Notes: generated by a model not told the origin, from the sequence alone. A stretch of DNA of 64,000 bases from Pseudomonas lini (GCF_030812475.1 NZ_JAUSSR010000003.1:62001-126000); one strand, 5' to 3'; positions 54,469 through 63,958 are shown, counted from the stretch's first letter. Numbers and translations: made by a program.

Positions 54469-54628
54469 CCGTAGGAGCAGCCTGCGACAGGTCCTGCGGG
54501 GATCAGCTGTGTATCGATGATATTGTGCTCAACGCCAGCCCCTGTAGGAGCCGGCTTGCCGGCGAAGGCGTCTGCATGATCGCTGCAAGGCTTGAGGCCG
54601 TCTTCGCTGGCAAGCCAGCTCCTACGGG
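54469..54628. repeat. REP cluster, GCCGGC type
   Basis: An inverted pair (TAGGAGCCGGCTTGCCGGCG at 54545 and CGCTGGCAAGCCAGCTCCTA at 54606) plus a diverged core at 54472-54499 (TAGGAGCAGCCTGCGACAGG). The rest of the 54259-54655 gap holds only the yefM promoter. Confidence 0.85.
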
Positions 54629-54655
54629 ATGGGTGTCTCCGTAATGCCGGTGATA

Positions 54656-55159
54656 TCAGTTGGTTCGTCGCAGCGTACTGGCGAAAGCCATCACTTCAGC
54701 GCGATCCATCCGTTGCAATTTCGAGCCGGTAAACCCCGCAAACAATCGCTTATGCGCAGCGTAGCCACTGGAGTCATCGCGCATCCGATAGCTGCCAGCC
54801 CAGTCCAGGAGGGCAATCAACAACTCATCCTTATCATCGCGCCCGGCTTCTCGTTGGCGAATATTGGCGACGCATTCCTCATCTTCAACGCATAGCCAGA
54901 TCAGTGCCGTGGCCCGGTGGACAAGTTCGCTTACGATCCAGCCGTAAACGCCCTCGATCACCCAGCGTTCTTGACTGGCCGCAATCCGCGCCATCGCCAA
55001 TGCCTCGCCCCGGGGACGCGCGATACTGTGTTCGTCGGATAACCAGTGAATCGAATCCAGATCAACCCACGGCACTTGCAGATGCCTGGCCAATCGCTCG
55101 GCCAGCCAGCTTTTGCCGGAACCGGAGTTGCCAATGATCAGGGTTCTGGTGAAATCCAT
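54656..55159 (-). CDS. P-loop kinase-like protein (adenylate kinase/FlaR-like)
   Basis: A 167-residue P-loop protein of the small nucleotide-kinase type once named DNA topology modulation or FlaR. Walker A is IIGNSGSGKSWLAERLA; WVDLDSIHW and WVIEGVYG follow, as in this family; LIWLCVEDEECVANIRQRE gives the arginine-rich lid. ATG 55159 (MDFTRTL) is chosen; GTG 55168 is possible. Substrate and role are unknown. It stands alone. Confidence 0.85.
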   Translation of the reverse strand: MDFTRTLIIGNSGSGKSWLAERLARHLQVPWVDLDSIHWLSDEHSIARPRGEALAMARIAASQERWVIEGVYGWIVSELVHRATALIWLCVEDEECVANIRQREAGRDDKDELLIALLDWAGSYRMRDDSSGYAAHKRLFAGFTGSKLQRMDRAEVMAFASTLRRTN

Positions 55160-55253
55160 AAGCGGCACCGATCAAATGATCCGCAGAGTCAACGGTGGGG
55201 GCGAGCCGACTACGGGCGGCGTTTCTACGAAACAGGCGGCTCGGTCTTACCCG

Positions 55254-57182
55254 TCAGTCGCTCTGCTCAGGCGCCACCATCCGCGTCTTCGGCGCGCCAT
55301 CCGCATTCAACTGATAAATCTCCTGCGGCTGTCCTTTCTCATTAAAGAACACCTGTCCGATCCCCGCCGAATTCCACAGCCGTTCACCGGCTTCGGCATG
55401 CTCCGGAACATGCGGAACAATGCGCATCCGGCGGCGTTTGGTCAGCCAGTTCAGGGGCGAGCGCGGCGAATAGAGCCAACGGTTGAGGCGGTCGAACCAC
55501 TCGAGCAGGCTTGGTGGAAATTCGTTTTTGATGCCACTGCTGGTGACCTGCCAGATCTTCGGCCCCGCCGTGCGATGTCGGATAAGCACTTCATAAACGA
55601 AGGAATAATGCACATCGCCTGACAGCACCACGTAGTTACCGGGTGTACGCGAGTGTCGGAAAATGTTCAGGATCACCTGCGCCGCGCCGCGATGGGCCAT
55701 CCAGTTTTCTGCATCCACCAGCAAGGGGTAGCCGAACCAGCTGAAGACGCGCTGCACGGTTTCGATCAGTTTGACGCCGAAGATCGGTGCCGGCGAAACG
55801 ATGATCGCCGAGGGATGATCCAGCAGTTCCTGTTGCAGTTCGCAGAGGCCTTCCCAATCCAGCAGACCTGATGGCTGCTTGAGCGTCATCTCGCTGCGCC
55901 AGCGCCGGGTGCGGGTGTCGAGCACCACGATCGCCGGGGTGGTGGGCAGCACGAAATGCCAGTTCTGGAATCTCAACAGCTCATCGATCAATGCGTCCTG
56001 GACATCCCTGTCGAGGTAGTGATCCTGCCCCGTGGCACTCAATGAACGGGTGCTCTCCAGCACGTTGCTGAACGCATCCGGATTATTGCCCCAGCCCTGG
56101 CACAGCATGTAGGCGATCAACGCATTGCCGATGATGCGCTTGGAGAACGGATGGCCGTAGGCCGTTTCCTCCCACTGCGCGGAAAGATTCCAGTCATCGG
56201 TGATGTCGTGATCGTCGAAAATCATCAGGCTCGGCAGATGTGCCAGCGCTCGGGCCACGTTGCCCAGGCCGGCCTTGAAGCCATCGATCCGGGTCTGTTC
56301 GAGGGCATACCGCTCGCGCCGTTCGGGAATCAATTTCGGCGGTTTCGGCGCGATCAAGGTCCAGGGCGTCGGCGACCACACCAGCAGGTACATGGCCATG
56401 ACTTCGGCGAAAGTCACCAGGTGGTTGTCGGCGCTGCTGCTGGTGAAAATCGGCTTGCGCGCGCCGCCGAAAAACCGGTCGCGCAGGGTGTCGTTGCTTT
56501 GCAGCGCCGGCAGCAAATCCGCACGATGGTAGTAACTGGCCGGGTGGTTATAGAGTTTGGCGCTGTCGCTGACCACCGCCCCTTCAAGGTGCTCCTCGAA
56601 CAGTCCCAGCCGTTCGATCAAGGCATGAATGGCCCGCAACGTCGGCCCCGCGACATCGTCGGCGTACACCTGATCGCCGCTCATCATCAGCAGCGCCGGA
56701 CGTTTTTCCGCCTCCGGCTCGGCTTCCAGCAAGCGATCGACACAGAGCAGACCATCCGGCGCCGGGAAATGCGGCTTGCGGCAGGACCCGTGCAACAGTT
56801 GATCGACCTGTGAGCGCAGGACGAAATTCGGGCAACCGGCCTCGCCGTACAGCAAGTGCGGAGCCCAGTCGGCGATGCCTGACTCGGTACCATCGTCGTC
56901 GATCAACAGGTCGTATTCGATCAGCGTGTCGCAGGGCAGGGGGCTGTCCAGTGGCACATCGATCAAATGCACGAAAGCGTGAGCACCGACCGGGACGACT
57001 GTGCAGCAGGTGTCGTCCAGGCGGATATCGCCAACATTCTGCAGCCGCAACGTCAACGATAATGCCCGCGATCCTACAAGCCAGAGCACCAGCCGTGCAG
57101 GCTCCAGCCGCCGCAACAGCGGGCCGGTCAGGACAGGGGGCAAGGATTGATGAGCGTCGGGCGGTGGCAAAGACATGGACAT
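55254..57182 (-). CDS. PhoD-like metallophosphatase
   Basis: A 642-residue protein of the PhoD/alkaline phosphatase D superfamily, larger than usual and with no signal peptide. Metal-site motifs: LMMSGDQVYADD, LMIFDDHDITDDWN and LSGDVHYSFVYE. An extended N-terminal beta domain (about residues 1-125) precedes the catalytic part. Such cytosolic PhoD-like proteins are common in Pseudomonas and uncharacterised. Starts 57182 or 57176 are both possible; neither has a clear ribosome-binding site. Confidence 0.88.
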   Translation of the reverse strand: MSMSLPPPDAHQSLPPVLTGPLLRRLEPARLVLWLVGSRALSLTLRLQNVGDIRLDDTCCTVVPVGAHAFVHLIDVPLDSPLPCDTLIEYDLLIDDDGTESGIADWAPHLLYGEAGCPNFVLRSQVDQLLHGSCRKPHFPAPDGLLCVDRLLEAEPEAEKRPALLMMSGDQVYADDVAGPTLRAIHALIERLGLFEEHLEGAVVSDSAKLYNHPASYYHRADLLPALQSNDTLRDRFFGGARKPIFTSSSADNHLVTFAEVMAMYLLVWSPTPWTLIAPKPPKLIPERRERYALEQTRIDGFKAGLGNVARALAHLPSLMIFDDHDITDDWNLSAQWEETAYGHPFSKRIIGNALIAYMLCQGWGNNPDAFSNVLESTRSLSATGQDHYLDRDVQDALIDELLRFQNWHFVLPTTPAIVVLDTRTRRWRSEMTLKQPSGLLDWEGLCELQQELLDHPSAIIVSPAPIFGVKLIETVQRVFSWFGYPLLVDAENWMAHRGAAQVILNIFRHSRTPGNYVVLSGDVHYSFVYEVLIRHRTAGPKIWQVTSSGIKNEFPPSLLEWFDRLNRWLYSPRSPLNWLTKRRRMRIVPHVPEHAEAGERLWNSAGIGQVFFNEKGQPQEIYQLNADGAPKTRMVAPEQSD

Positions 57183-57312
57183 CCGGGATCTTGGAACAGA
57201 GAAGCGCCGAATGATAACGCAGCTGATGTCAATGAATTGCAACTGGCTTGCATTCGCCAGTCAAGGCAGTGGCTGGGTGTTCCCTGACCTGATCTCGAAA
57301 CGATCCAAAACC

Positions 57313-57418
57313 CGTGGCGAGGGAGCTTGCTCCCGCCGGGACGCGAAGCGGCCCCATTCTCTATCGAAAAAAGAAGGGGCCCGCTGCGCAGCCAACGGGA
57401 GCAAGCTCCCTTGCCACA
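57313..57418. repeat. REP pair, GGGAGCTTGCTCCC type
   Basis: An inverted pair with a different core (GTGGCGAGGGAGCTTGCTCC at 57314, and complement GGGAGCAAGCTCCCTTGCCA at 57397) from the other REP elements here. A 10-base GGCCCC/GGGGCC stem lies inside. Between the phosphatase and fdsD. Confidence 0.85.
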
Positions 57419-57475
57419 AATCGAGTGGAATCGCCCTCAAACGGTCGACTTCAAAAAAGGCAGGAGCGTGTCAAC

Positions 57476-57697
57476 CTAAGCCTCCCAGCCCGCCCCATTG
57501 ACCGCCGCCTGCACCAGGGGATGCAAGTCGGCCCCCTGATGCTTGGTCTGCCAGGCCAGCAACTCCCTGCGCATGGTCGGCGCCCAGTACAACTGCATAT
57601 GATTGCGCACGCCGAGCACGGCCTGTTGCTGGTCCGGTTCGCTGGCGAAGTACTCGGCGATCTGGTTGGCCATTTTGATCAGGTTGTCAGTGCTCAT
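57476..57697 (-). CDS. fdsD: Formate dehydrogenase delta subunit
   Basis: A 73-residue protein of the FdsD family (LIKMANQIAEYFASEPDQQQAV), the small assembly-related subunit of soluble molybdenum NAD-dependent formate dehydrogenases. It overlaps the end of fdsA by four bases and is the last gene of fdsGBAD. FdsD helps stable complex formation or cofactor insertion. fdhD, usually needed for sulfuration of the cofactor, is not next to it. Confidence 0.93.
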   Translation of the reverse strand: MSTDNLIKMANQIAEYFASEPDQQQAVLGVRNHMQLYWAPTMRRELLAWQTKHQGADLHPLVQAAVNGAGWEA

Positions 57698-60576
57698 CGG
57701 CGCACCTCCGCTTTAGCGCCACGTGCCTGGCGCCGTTCGTCGAGCAGGCGCTGTTGGTTGTCGCTGAATTCCTGGTAGCGCTTTTGCCACTCGGAAGGGT
57801 GGTAGACGCGGCTGACTTCCACGGCGGTGACCTTGTACTCCGGACAGTTGGTAGCCCAGTCGGAGTTGTCGGTGGTGATGACGTTGGCCCCCGATTCCGG
57901 GAAGTGGAAGGTGGTGTACACCACGCCCGGGGCCACCCGCTCGGTGATCCGCGCACGCAGTACGGTCTGGCCGGAGCGGCTGCCGATGCCGACCCAGTCT
58001 CCCTCGTTGATGCCACGGCTCTCGGCGTCGGTCGGGTGGAGTTCCAGGCGGTCTTCGCCATGCCAGGCGACGTTTTCGGTCCGCCGGGTCTGGGCACCGA
58101 CGTTGTACTGGCTGAGGATGCGCCCGGTGGTCAGCAGCAGCGGATAGCGACTGTTCACCTTTTCCTCGGTGGGCACGTAGCCGGTGAGCATGAAGCGGCC
58201 CTTGCCGCGCACGAATTCCTCGATGTGCATGGTCGGCGTGCCGTCCGGTGCCTCGGCGTTGCACGGCCATTGCAGGCTGCCGTGGCGATCCAGTGCGGCG
58301 TAGCTGACGTTGGTGAAGGTCGGCGTCAGGCGGGCGATTTCATCCATGATCTCCGATGGGTGCCGGTAGTTCATCGGGTAACCCAGGGCGTTGGCCAGGG
58401 CAATGGTGCCTTCCCAGTCGGCCTTGCCGCCCAGGGGTTCCATGACCTTGCGCACCCGGGAGATGCGGCGCTCGGCGTTGGTGAAGGTGCCGTCTTTTTC
58501 CAGGAACGAGCAGCCCGGCAGGAACACGTGGGCGAACTTGGCGGTTTCGTTGAGGAAAATGTCCTGCACCACCACGCATTCCATGGCCGCCATCGCGGCA
58601 GTGACGTGCTGGGTGTTGGGGTCGCTCTGGACGATGTCTTCGCCTTGGCAATACAGGCCCTTGAAACTGCCGCCCAAGGCCGCTTCGAACATGTTGGGGA
58701 TGCGCAGGCCCGGATCGGGTTGCAGGGTGACGTTCCAGGCTTGTTCGAACTCCATCCGAACCACCTCGTTGGAGACGTGCCGGTAGCCGGGCAGCTCGTG
58801 GGGGAAGGAACCCATGTCGCAGGAGCCCTGGACATTGTTCTGGCCCCGCAGCGGGTTCACGCCCACACCTTCGCGGCCGATATTGCCAGTGGCCATCGCA
58901 AGGTTGGCAATGCCCATGACCGAGGTGCTGCCCTGGCTGTGCTCGGTCACGCCCAAGCCGTAATAGATGGCCGCGTTGCCGCCAGTGGCATATAGCCGGG
59001 CAGCGGCACGGATATCCTCGGCGGCTACCCCGCAAACAGGAGCAATCACTTCCGGCGCGTTTTCCGCGCGGCTGACAAACTCGCTCCAGCGGGCGAAGTC
59101 GCTGCCTTCGCAACGGGCGTCGATAAAGGCCTGGTTTTGCAAGCCTTCGGTGATGATCACATGCGCCAGGGCATTGAGCATGGCGACGTTGGTGCCCGGC
59201 CGCAGGGCCAGGTGCACATCGGCGCGGGCATGCACCGAGTCCACCAGATCGATGCGGCGTGGGTCGATGACGATCAGCCGCGCGCCTTCGCGCAGGCGGC
59301 GCTTGAGCTGGGAGGCGAACACCGGGTGGGCGTCGCTGGGGTTGGCGCCCATCACCAGGATCACGTCGGCCTGCATCACCGAGTCGAAACTCTGGGTGCC
59401 GGCGGACTCGCCCAGGGTTTGTTTCAGGCCATAGCCGGTCGGCGAGTGGCAGACCCGCGCGCAGGTGTCGACGTTGTTGTTGCCGAAGGCGGCGCGCACC
59501 AGCTTCTGCACCAGGTAGGTTTCTTCGTTGGTGCAACGGCTGGAGGTGATGCCACCAATCGAGTCGCGGCCGAATTGTTGCTGCAGCCGACGGAATTCGC
59601 TGGCGGCGTAGGTCACCGCTTCATCCCAGCTGACTTCCTGCCAGGGATCGTTGATGTTTTTGCGGATCATCGGCTTGGTGATGCGATCCGGGTGGGTGGC
59701 GTAGCCCCAGGCGAAGCGCCCCTTGACGCAGGAGTGGCCGTGGTTGGCCTGGCCGTTCTTATCCGGGACCATGCGCACCAGCTGGTCGCCTTTCATCTCG
59801 GCGCGGAACGAGCAGCCCACGCCGCAATAGGCACAGGTGGTGATCACGCTGCGTTCCGGCTGGCCCAGTTCGACCACGCTTTTTTCCATCAGGGTCGCGG
59901 TAGGGCAGGCTTGCACGCAAGCGCCGCAGGACACGCATTCCGACTCGAGGAAGTTATCGCCACCGGCGGCCGCGACCCGGGATTCGAAACCGCGCCCGGT
60001 GATGGTCAGGGCGAAGGTGCCCTGGGTTTCTTCGCAGGCGCGCACGCAGCGGTTGCAGACGATGCACTTGCTCGGGTCATAGTCGAAGTAGGGGTTGGAG
60101 GTGTCCTTGACGTCGGCCAGATGGTTGTCGCCTTCATAGCCGTAACGCACTTCCCGCAGGCCGACCTGGCCGGCGACGGTTTGCAGCTCGCAGTTACCGT
60201 TGGCCGAGCAGGTCAGGCAGTCCAGCGGGTGATCGGAGATGTACAGCTCCATGACGTTGCGGCGCAGGGTCGCGAGCTTCGGCGTCTGGGTGTGCACGCT
60301 CATGCCTTCGGTGACCGGCGTGGTGCAGGACGCCGGGTAGCCGCGCATGCCGTCGATCTCCACCAGGCACATGCGGCAGGAGCCGAAGGCTTCCAGGCTG
60401 TCGGTGGCACAGAGTTTGGGAATGGTCGTGCCCAGCAGCGCGGCGGCGCGCATCACCGAGGTGCCTTCGGGCACGCTGATGCTGCGGCCGTCGATGTTCA
60501 GGGTGACCTGTACCTGACTGTCGCGGGCGGGAGTGCCCAGATCGATGTCGGTGTTCGGGTCGAAGAGAGTAATCAT
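57694..60576 (-). CDS. fdsA: NAD-dependent formate dehydrogenase alpha subunit (molybdopterin enzyme)
   Basis: A 960-residue catalytic subunit that oxidises formate to CO2 at a bis-MGD molybdenum centre. In order: a 2Fe-2S domain (FGSCRMCLVEID), an NADH dehydrogenase G-like cluster (DHPLDCLTCSANGNCELQ), two 4Fe-4S motifs (CIVCNRCVRACEE, CVSCGACVQACPT), the molybdopterin domain's own cluster (CAYCGVGC) and the active-site Cys376-His377 (RVCHSPTGYG) typical of Cys-type formate dehydrogenases. ATG 60576 is chosen with GGAGG nearby; an upstream extension to 60696 is rejected because it overlaps fdsB. Confidence 0.96.
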   Translation of the reverse strand: MITLFDPNTDIDLGTPARDSQVQVTLNIDGRSISVPEGTSVMRAAALLGTTIPKLCATDSLEAFGSCRMCLVEIDGMRGYPASCTTPVTEGMSVHTQTPKLATLRRNVMELYISDHPLDCLTCSANGNCELQTVAGQVGLREVRYGYEGDNHLADVKDTSNPYFDYDPSKCIVCNRCVRACEETQGTFALTITGRGFESRVAAAGGDNFLESECVSCGACVQACPTATLMEKSVVELGQPERSVITTCAYCGVGCSFRAEMKGDQLVRMVPDKNGQANHGHSCVKGRFAWGYATHPDRITKPMIRKNINDPWQEVSWDEAVTYAASEFRRLQQQFGRDSIGGITSSRCTNEETYLVQKLVRAAFGNNNVDTCARVCHSPTGYGLKQTLGESAGTQSFDSVMQADVILVMGANPSDAHPVFASQLKRRLREGARLIVIDPRRIDLVDSVHARADVHLALRPGTNVAMLNALAHVIITEGLQNQAFIDARCEGSDFARWSEFVSRAENAPEVIAPVCGVAAEDIRAAARLYATGGNAAIYYGLGVTEHSQGSTSVMGIANLAMATGNIGREGVGVNPLRGQNNVQGSCDMGSFPHELPGYRHVSNEVVRMEFEQAWNVTLQPDPGLRIPNMFEAALGGSFKGLYCQGEDIVQSDPNTQHVTAAMAAMECVVVQDIFLNETAKFAHVFLPGCSFLEKDGTFTNAERRISRVRKVMEPLGGKADWEGTIALANALGYPMNYRHPSEIMDEIARLTPTFTNVSYAALDRHGSLQWPCNAEAPDGTPTMHIEEFVRGKGRFMLTGYVPTEEKVNSRYPLLLTTGRILSQYNVGAQTRRTENVAWHGEDRLELHPTDAESRGINEGDWVGIGSRSGQTVLRARITERVAPGVVYTTFHFPESGANVITTDNSDWATNCPEYKVTAVEVSRVYHPSEWQKRYQEFSDNQQRLLDERRQARGAKAEVRR

Positions 60577-62135
60577 TGGTCGGCCTCCGAGGACTGCAGA
60601 CCGAAGTCGGCGGGGAAATACTTGAGGGCGCTGGCTACGGGGAACGAAACCATGCCGCCCAACGCGCACAGCGAACCGTATTGCAGGGTGTCGCACAGAT
60701 CCTTGAGGATGATCACCTGCTCATCGCGACCGCTCTGGTCAGGCGCGGCCAGCAGCCGGTCGATCACCTCCACGCCCCGGGTCGAGCCGATGCGGCAGGG
60801 GGTGCATTTGCCACAGGATTCCTCGGCGCAGAACTGCATGGCGAAGCGTGCCATCTGGGCCAGATCCAGGCTGTCGTCAGCCACAACGACACCACCGTGT
60901 CCGAGCATCGCGCCAATGGCGGCGAAGGCTTCGTAATCCAGCGGCGTGTCGAATTGCGAAGGTGGCATCCAGGCGCCGAGCGGGCCGCCAACCTGCGCCG
61001 CCTTCAGTGGCCGGCCACTGGCGGTGCCACCGCCATAGCCTTCCACCAGCTCCCGCAGTGTCAGGCCGAAGGCCCGTTCCACCAGGCCGCCGTGACGGAT
61101 ATTGCCCGCCAGTTGGAAGGGCATGGTGCCCAGCGAGCGGCCCATGCCGTAATCGCGATAAAACTGCGCACCCTTGGCCAGAATCATCGGCACCGACGCC
61201 AGGGTCAGCACGTTATGCACCAGCGTCGGCAGGCCAAACAGGCCTTTCAGCGCGGGAATCGGCGGCTTGGCGCGGACGACGCCGCGCTTGCCTTCGACCG
61301 AGTCCAGCAGCGCGGTTTCTTCACCGCAGATGTACGCGCCGGCACCGACCCGCACTTCCATGTCGAAGGCCAGGCCGCTGCCACCGACGTTGGCGCCGAG
61401 GTAACCGGCGGTCCGGGCAATGTTCAGCGCCTGGCGAAACGTGGCCACGGCGTCTGGATATTCCGAGCGCACATAGATGTAGCCGTAGGTGGCGCCGACG
61501 GTGATACCGGCAATAGCCATCCCTTCGATCAGCAGGAAGGGATCGCCTTCCATCAACATGCGGTCGGCAAAGGTGCCGGAGTCGCCTTCGTCGGCGTTGC
61601 AGACGATGTACTTCTGGGTTGCCTGAGTGGCGCGCACCGTGCGCCACTTGATCCCGGCAGGGAAGGCCGCGCCGCCACGGCCACGCAGGCCTGAGTCGAA
61701 CACCTCGGTCGCGGTTTGCTCGCCGCCCAGGGCAACGGCGCGGGTCAAGCCTTCGAAGCCGCCGTGGGCCCGGTAATCATCCAGCGACAGCGGCCGGGTA
61801 ATGCCGGCGCGCGCGAACAACAGGCGTTGTTGAGTCTTCAGATACGGCAATTCTTCCACCAGGCCCAAGGCCAGTGGATGCGCGGACGGATCGCCTTGCA
61901 GGGCCTCGAGCACCGACGGCACATCAGCCGCGGTCAGCGGACCGAAGCCGATACGGCCTTGCGGGCTGTCCACTTCCAGCAGCGGTTCCAGCCAGTACAG
62001 GCCGCGGGAGCTGGTGCGTTGCAACTCCAGGGGCAGGTTGCGTTCCCGGGCCTGAGTGACAAGGGCCGCCACCACATCATCGGCGCCCACGGCACGGGCA
62101 AGCGAATCACAGGGCAGATAGAGAGCCGGCATCAT
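60573..62135 (-). CDS. fdsB: Formate dehydrogenase beta subunit (NADH-binding, NuoF-like)
   Basis: A 520-residue diaphorase subunit that passes electrons to NAD+ through FMN and a 4Fe-4S cluster. An N-terminal thioredoxin-like extension precedes the NuoF core: GRGGAAFPAGIKWR (FMN/NAD), YICGEETALLDSVEGKRG and the cluster motif CAEESCGKCTPCRIG. ATG 62135 overlaps the fdsG stop (ATGA) and has GGAGG four bases upstream. Its stop overlaps the fdsA start by four bases. Confidence 0.95.
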   Translation of the reverse strand: MMPALYLPCDSLARAVGADDVVAALVTQARERNLPLELQRTSSRGLYWLEPLLEVDSPQGRIGFGPLTAADVPSVLEALQGDPSAHPLALGLVEELPYLKTQQRLLFARAGITRPLSLDDYRAHGGFEGLTRAVALGGEQTATEVFDSGLRGRGGAAFPAGIKWRTVRATQATQKYIVCNADEGDSGTFADRMLMEGDPFLLIEGMAIAGITVGATYGYIYVRSEYPDAVATFRQALNIARTAGYLGANVGGSGLAFDMEVRVGAGAYICGEETALLDSVEGKRGVVRAKPPIPALKGLFGLPTLVHNVLTLASVPMILAKGAQFYRDYGMGRSLGTMPFQLAGNIRHGGLVERAFGLTLRELVEGYGGGTASGRPLKAAQVGGPLGAWMPPSQFDTPLDYEAFAAIGAMLGHGGVVVADDSLDLAQMARFAMQFCAEESCGKCTPCRIGSTRGVEVIDRLLAAPDQSGRDEQVIILKDLCDTLQYGSLCALGGMVSFPVASALKYFPADFGLQSSEADQ

Positions 62136-62608
62136 GCGTCCTCCCTGCAAGCGTCGAGCAAGGCATCGAGGCGCTCGGCACTGAGCCGCGCATGCACCCG
62201 GCCATCAAGCTCCAGCGCGGGCGAGCAGGCGCAGGCGCCAAGGCAATACACCGGGCGCAGACTGATGCTGCCATCGGCGCTGCTGCCGTGGTCATCCAGT
62301 TGCAGACGGTCGCGCAACTGTGCGGCCAGCTCCTCGGCACCGCGGCTCTTGCAGGACTCGGCCCGGCACAGACGCAGGATATGCCGGGCCGGCGGCGCGG
62401 TACGGAAATCATGGTAAAAACTGATCACCCCGCGAATCTCGGCCTGGCTCTGGTTCAGCGCGTGGGCAATCTCGGGGACGGCGACATCGGGGATATAACC
62501 GATGCGTTCCTGAATATCGTGAAGAATGGGCAACAGTGCACCCGCAGCGCCCTTGTGGCGCTCCAGCAGGCTGTTGACCATCGGCAGGTGCAACTTCTCA
62601 TCAGGCAT
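62132..62608 (-). CDS. fdsG: Formate dehydrogenase gamma subunit (NuoE-like)
   Basis: A 158-residue thioredoxin-fold 2Fe-2S subunit. The cluster cysteines lie in LRLCRAESCKSRG and VYCLGACACSPALELDG. It conveys electrons between the beta and alpha subunits. First gene of fdsGBAD; a regulator gene is not next to it. Confidence 0.95.
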   Translation of the reverse strand: MPDEKLHLPMVNSLLERHKGAAGALLPILHDIQERIGYIPDVAVPEIAHALNQSQAEIRGVISFYHDFRTAPPARHILRLCRAESCKSRGAEELAAQLRDRLQLDDHGSSADGSISLRPVYCLGACACSPALELDGRVHARLSAERLDALLDACREDA

Positions 62609-63063
62609 TCAGCAATCCTCACGGTCACGGACAAACCAGATGGTTGTCGGTCGTCCGAAAGTGTCGGCGGCGGCACTCATGCCACGTCACGGTATCGTGG
62701 CATTGTCAGGCCTTTGGCCAGGGCACCCTGAGCGGGTATCTTTTCTTGCCCGGCGCGGTCTTTGCCGCACCTCTAAAGGGCATAAGGCAGCTTGACATGC
62801 GGCCGTTGATTCCCCCGTACCAGAGCGACGTGCTTTGTTCTGTCTACGACCCCCCTTTAAGTCTAGAAGAACGCAGCCCAAGGTGTTTACTCACAGTAAT
62901 ATTTCCGGGGGGCGAAGCGCACCGGCCATCCGGCCATTCCGGCCCTGGATCCTGGTTGAGTTATCCACAGGTGCTGCTGTCCTGGCGCGGGTATTGAAGG
63001 ACGTGATCAGCCAGCTACAGTGAACGTGCGATGACGTTCGAAACAGATCGCAAAGGAGCCAAC
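62609..63063. other. Divergent intergenic region between fdsG and a small gene
   Basis: About 450 bases without a gene. ATGCCACG (62679-62686) and CGTGGCAT (62696-62703) form a perfect 8-bp inverted repeat 70 bases upstream of fdsG, a possible operator. One TTATCCACA (62961-62969) matches a DnaA box but stands alone. Confidence 0.6.
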
Positions 63064-63528
63064 ATGAATAGACTCATCCTGCCGGCGCTGGCCATTTTGC
63101 TTGCGACTCAATCCCCGGCGTACGCCATCAACGACAAGTACCGCCAGCAACTCGAGCAATCCGGCTGCACCCAGGTCAGCGAAACCCAAGGCTGCGATAT
63201 CCACAAGACCAGGGCGGAAAACGCCAAGGCCGGCTTCACCACCCCCGCAGCAGACAGCCCAAGCGCGCAGACCCCCACCCAGACCCCCTATGCCGGGCAG
63301 TGGGTAGCCAAGAACGATTCAGGCGACACCGTGGCCACCATCCGCATCGATGCCAAGGAACAAGTCTGGGTCAACGGCCAACGGGTCGACGCCAAGCGCA
63401 CCGATGGCACATTGCAATTTCGCCAGGGCAAGCTCCTTTTCACCCTGCAGGGCGATCGGCGACTGCAGAACGAGGACTACTGGATGGACAGCGATGCCGG
63501 GACCAAGGGGCCGATTCAGATTGAGTAA
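63064..63528 (+). CDS. Small exported protein of unknown function
   Basis: A 154-residue protein with a Sec signal peptide (residues 1-20, cleavage near PAYA-IN). The mature part has a helical start with two cysteines (QSGCTQVSETQGCDIHKT) and a beta-rich lipocalin- or DUF-like C-terminal domain (YAGQWVAKNDSGDTVATIRI). ATG 63064 has AAAGGAG five bases upstream. No family assigned. Periplasmic by inference. Confidence 0.75.
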   Translation: MNRLILPALAILLATQSPAYAINDKYRQQLEQSGCTQVSETQGCDIHKTRAENAKAGFTTPAADSPSAQTPTQTPYAGQWVAKNDSGDTVATIRIDAKEQVWVNGQRVDAKRTDGTLQFRQGKLLFTLQGDRRLQNEDYWMDSDAGTKGPIQIE

Positions 63529-63579
63529 CCGTTGAGGCGTATTTAAGCGTTGAAGTGCATATAAAACCGGGAGCGGCCA

Positions 63580-63948
63580 ATGATTGATTTCAACAACAAA
63601 GGATTCTTCAAACTCAAGCAAAACGAAGAATACGCCGAACGGGTTTCCTCTCTTTTGCTCGATGGGGAACAGGTCATCGATTCCTACAAATCCATGCGCG
63701 ACGGCGTGGTGTTTACCAACAAACGCATCATCGCCGTCAACGTGCAGGGCCTCACCGGCAGCAAGAAAGACTTCACCTCGTTGCCCTACAAAAACATCGT
63801 TGCGTACTCGGTGGAAACCTCGGGAACGTTTGACCTGGATTCGGAGTTGGAGATCTATTTTTCGTCGTTGGGAAAAGTGAAATTCGAATTCACCGGCAGG
63901 ACATCGATGGTGGAAATATCAAAACTGATTTCCCAGCATGTACTCTGA
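63580..63948 (+). CDS. Bacterial PH-domain protein
   Basis: A 122-residue cytosolic protein matching the bacterial pleckstrin-homology (bPH) family: GVVFTNKRIIAVNVQGLTGSKKDFTSLPYKNIVAYSVE is the recognisable core (short runs GVVFTNKRIIAV and LPYKNIVAYSVET). Such proteins are ring-forming and of unknown role. It follows the exported protein gene by 51 bases and is followed by an 11-bp hairpin. Confidence 0.85.
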   Translation: MIDFNNKGFFKLKQNEEYAERVSSLLLDGEQVIDSYKSMRDGVVFTNKRIIAVNVQGLTGSKKDFTSLPYKNIVAYSVETSGTFDLDSELEIYFSSLGKVKFEFTGRTSMVEISKLISQHVL

Positions 63949-63958
63949 ACCGACTGAT

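Noticed and set aside
1602..57418. Repeated 20-40 bp palindromes considered as a CRISPR array
   Set aside because: They are dispersed singly or in pairs between genes, not regularly spaced with unique spacers; they are REP elements.
59137..60936. 599-codon open frame opposite fdsA and fdsB
   Set aside because: Overlaps two certain genes and crosses their junction; no motif or start signal of its own.
62961..62969. Perfect DnaA box TTATCCACA
   Set aside because: It is single, without AT-rich repeats or dnaA/dnaN nearby, so it is probably chance rather than an origin.
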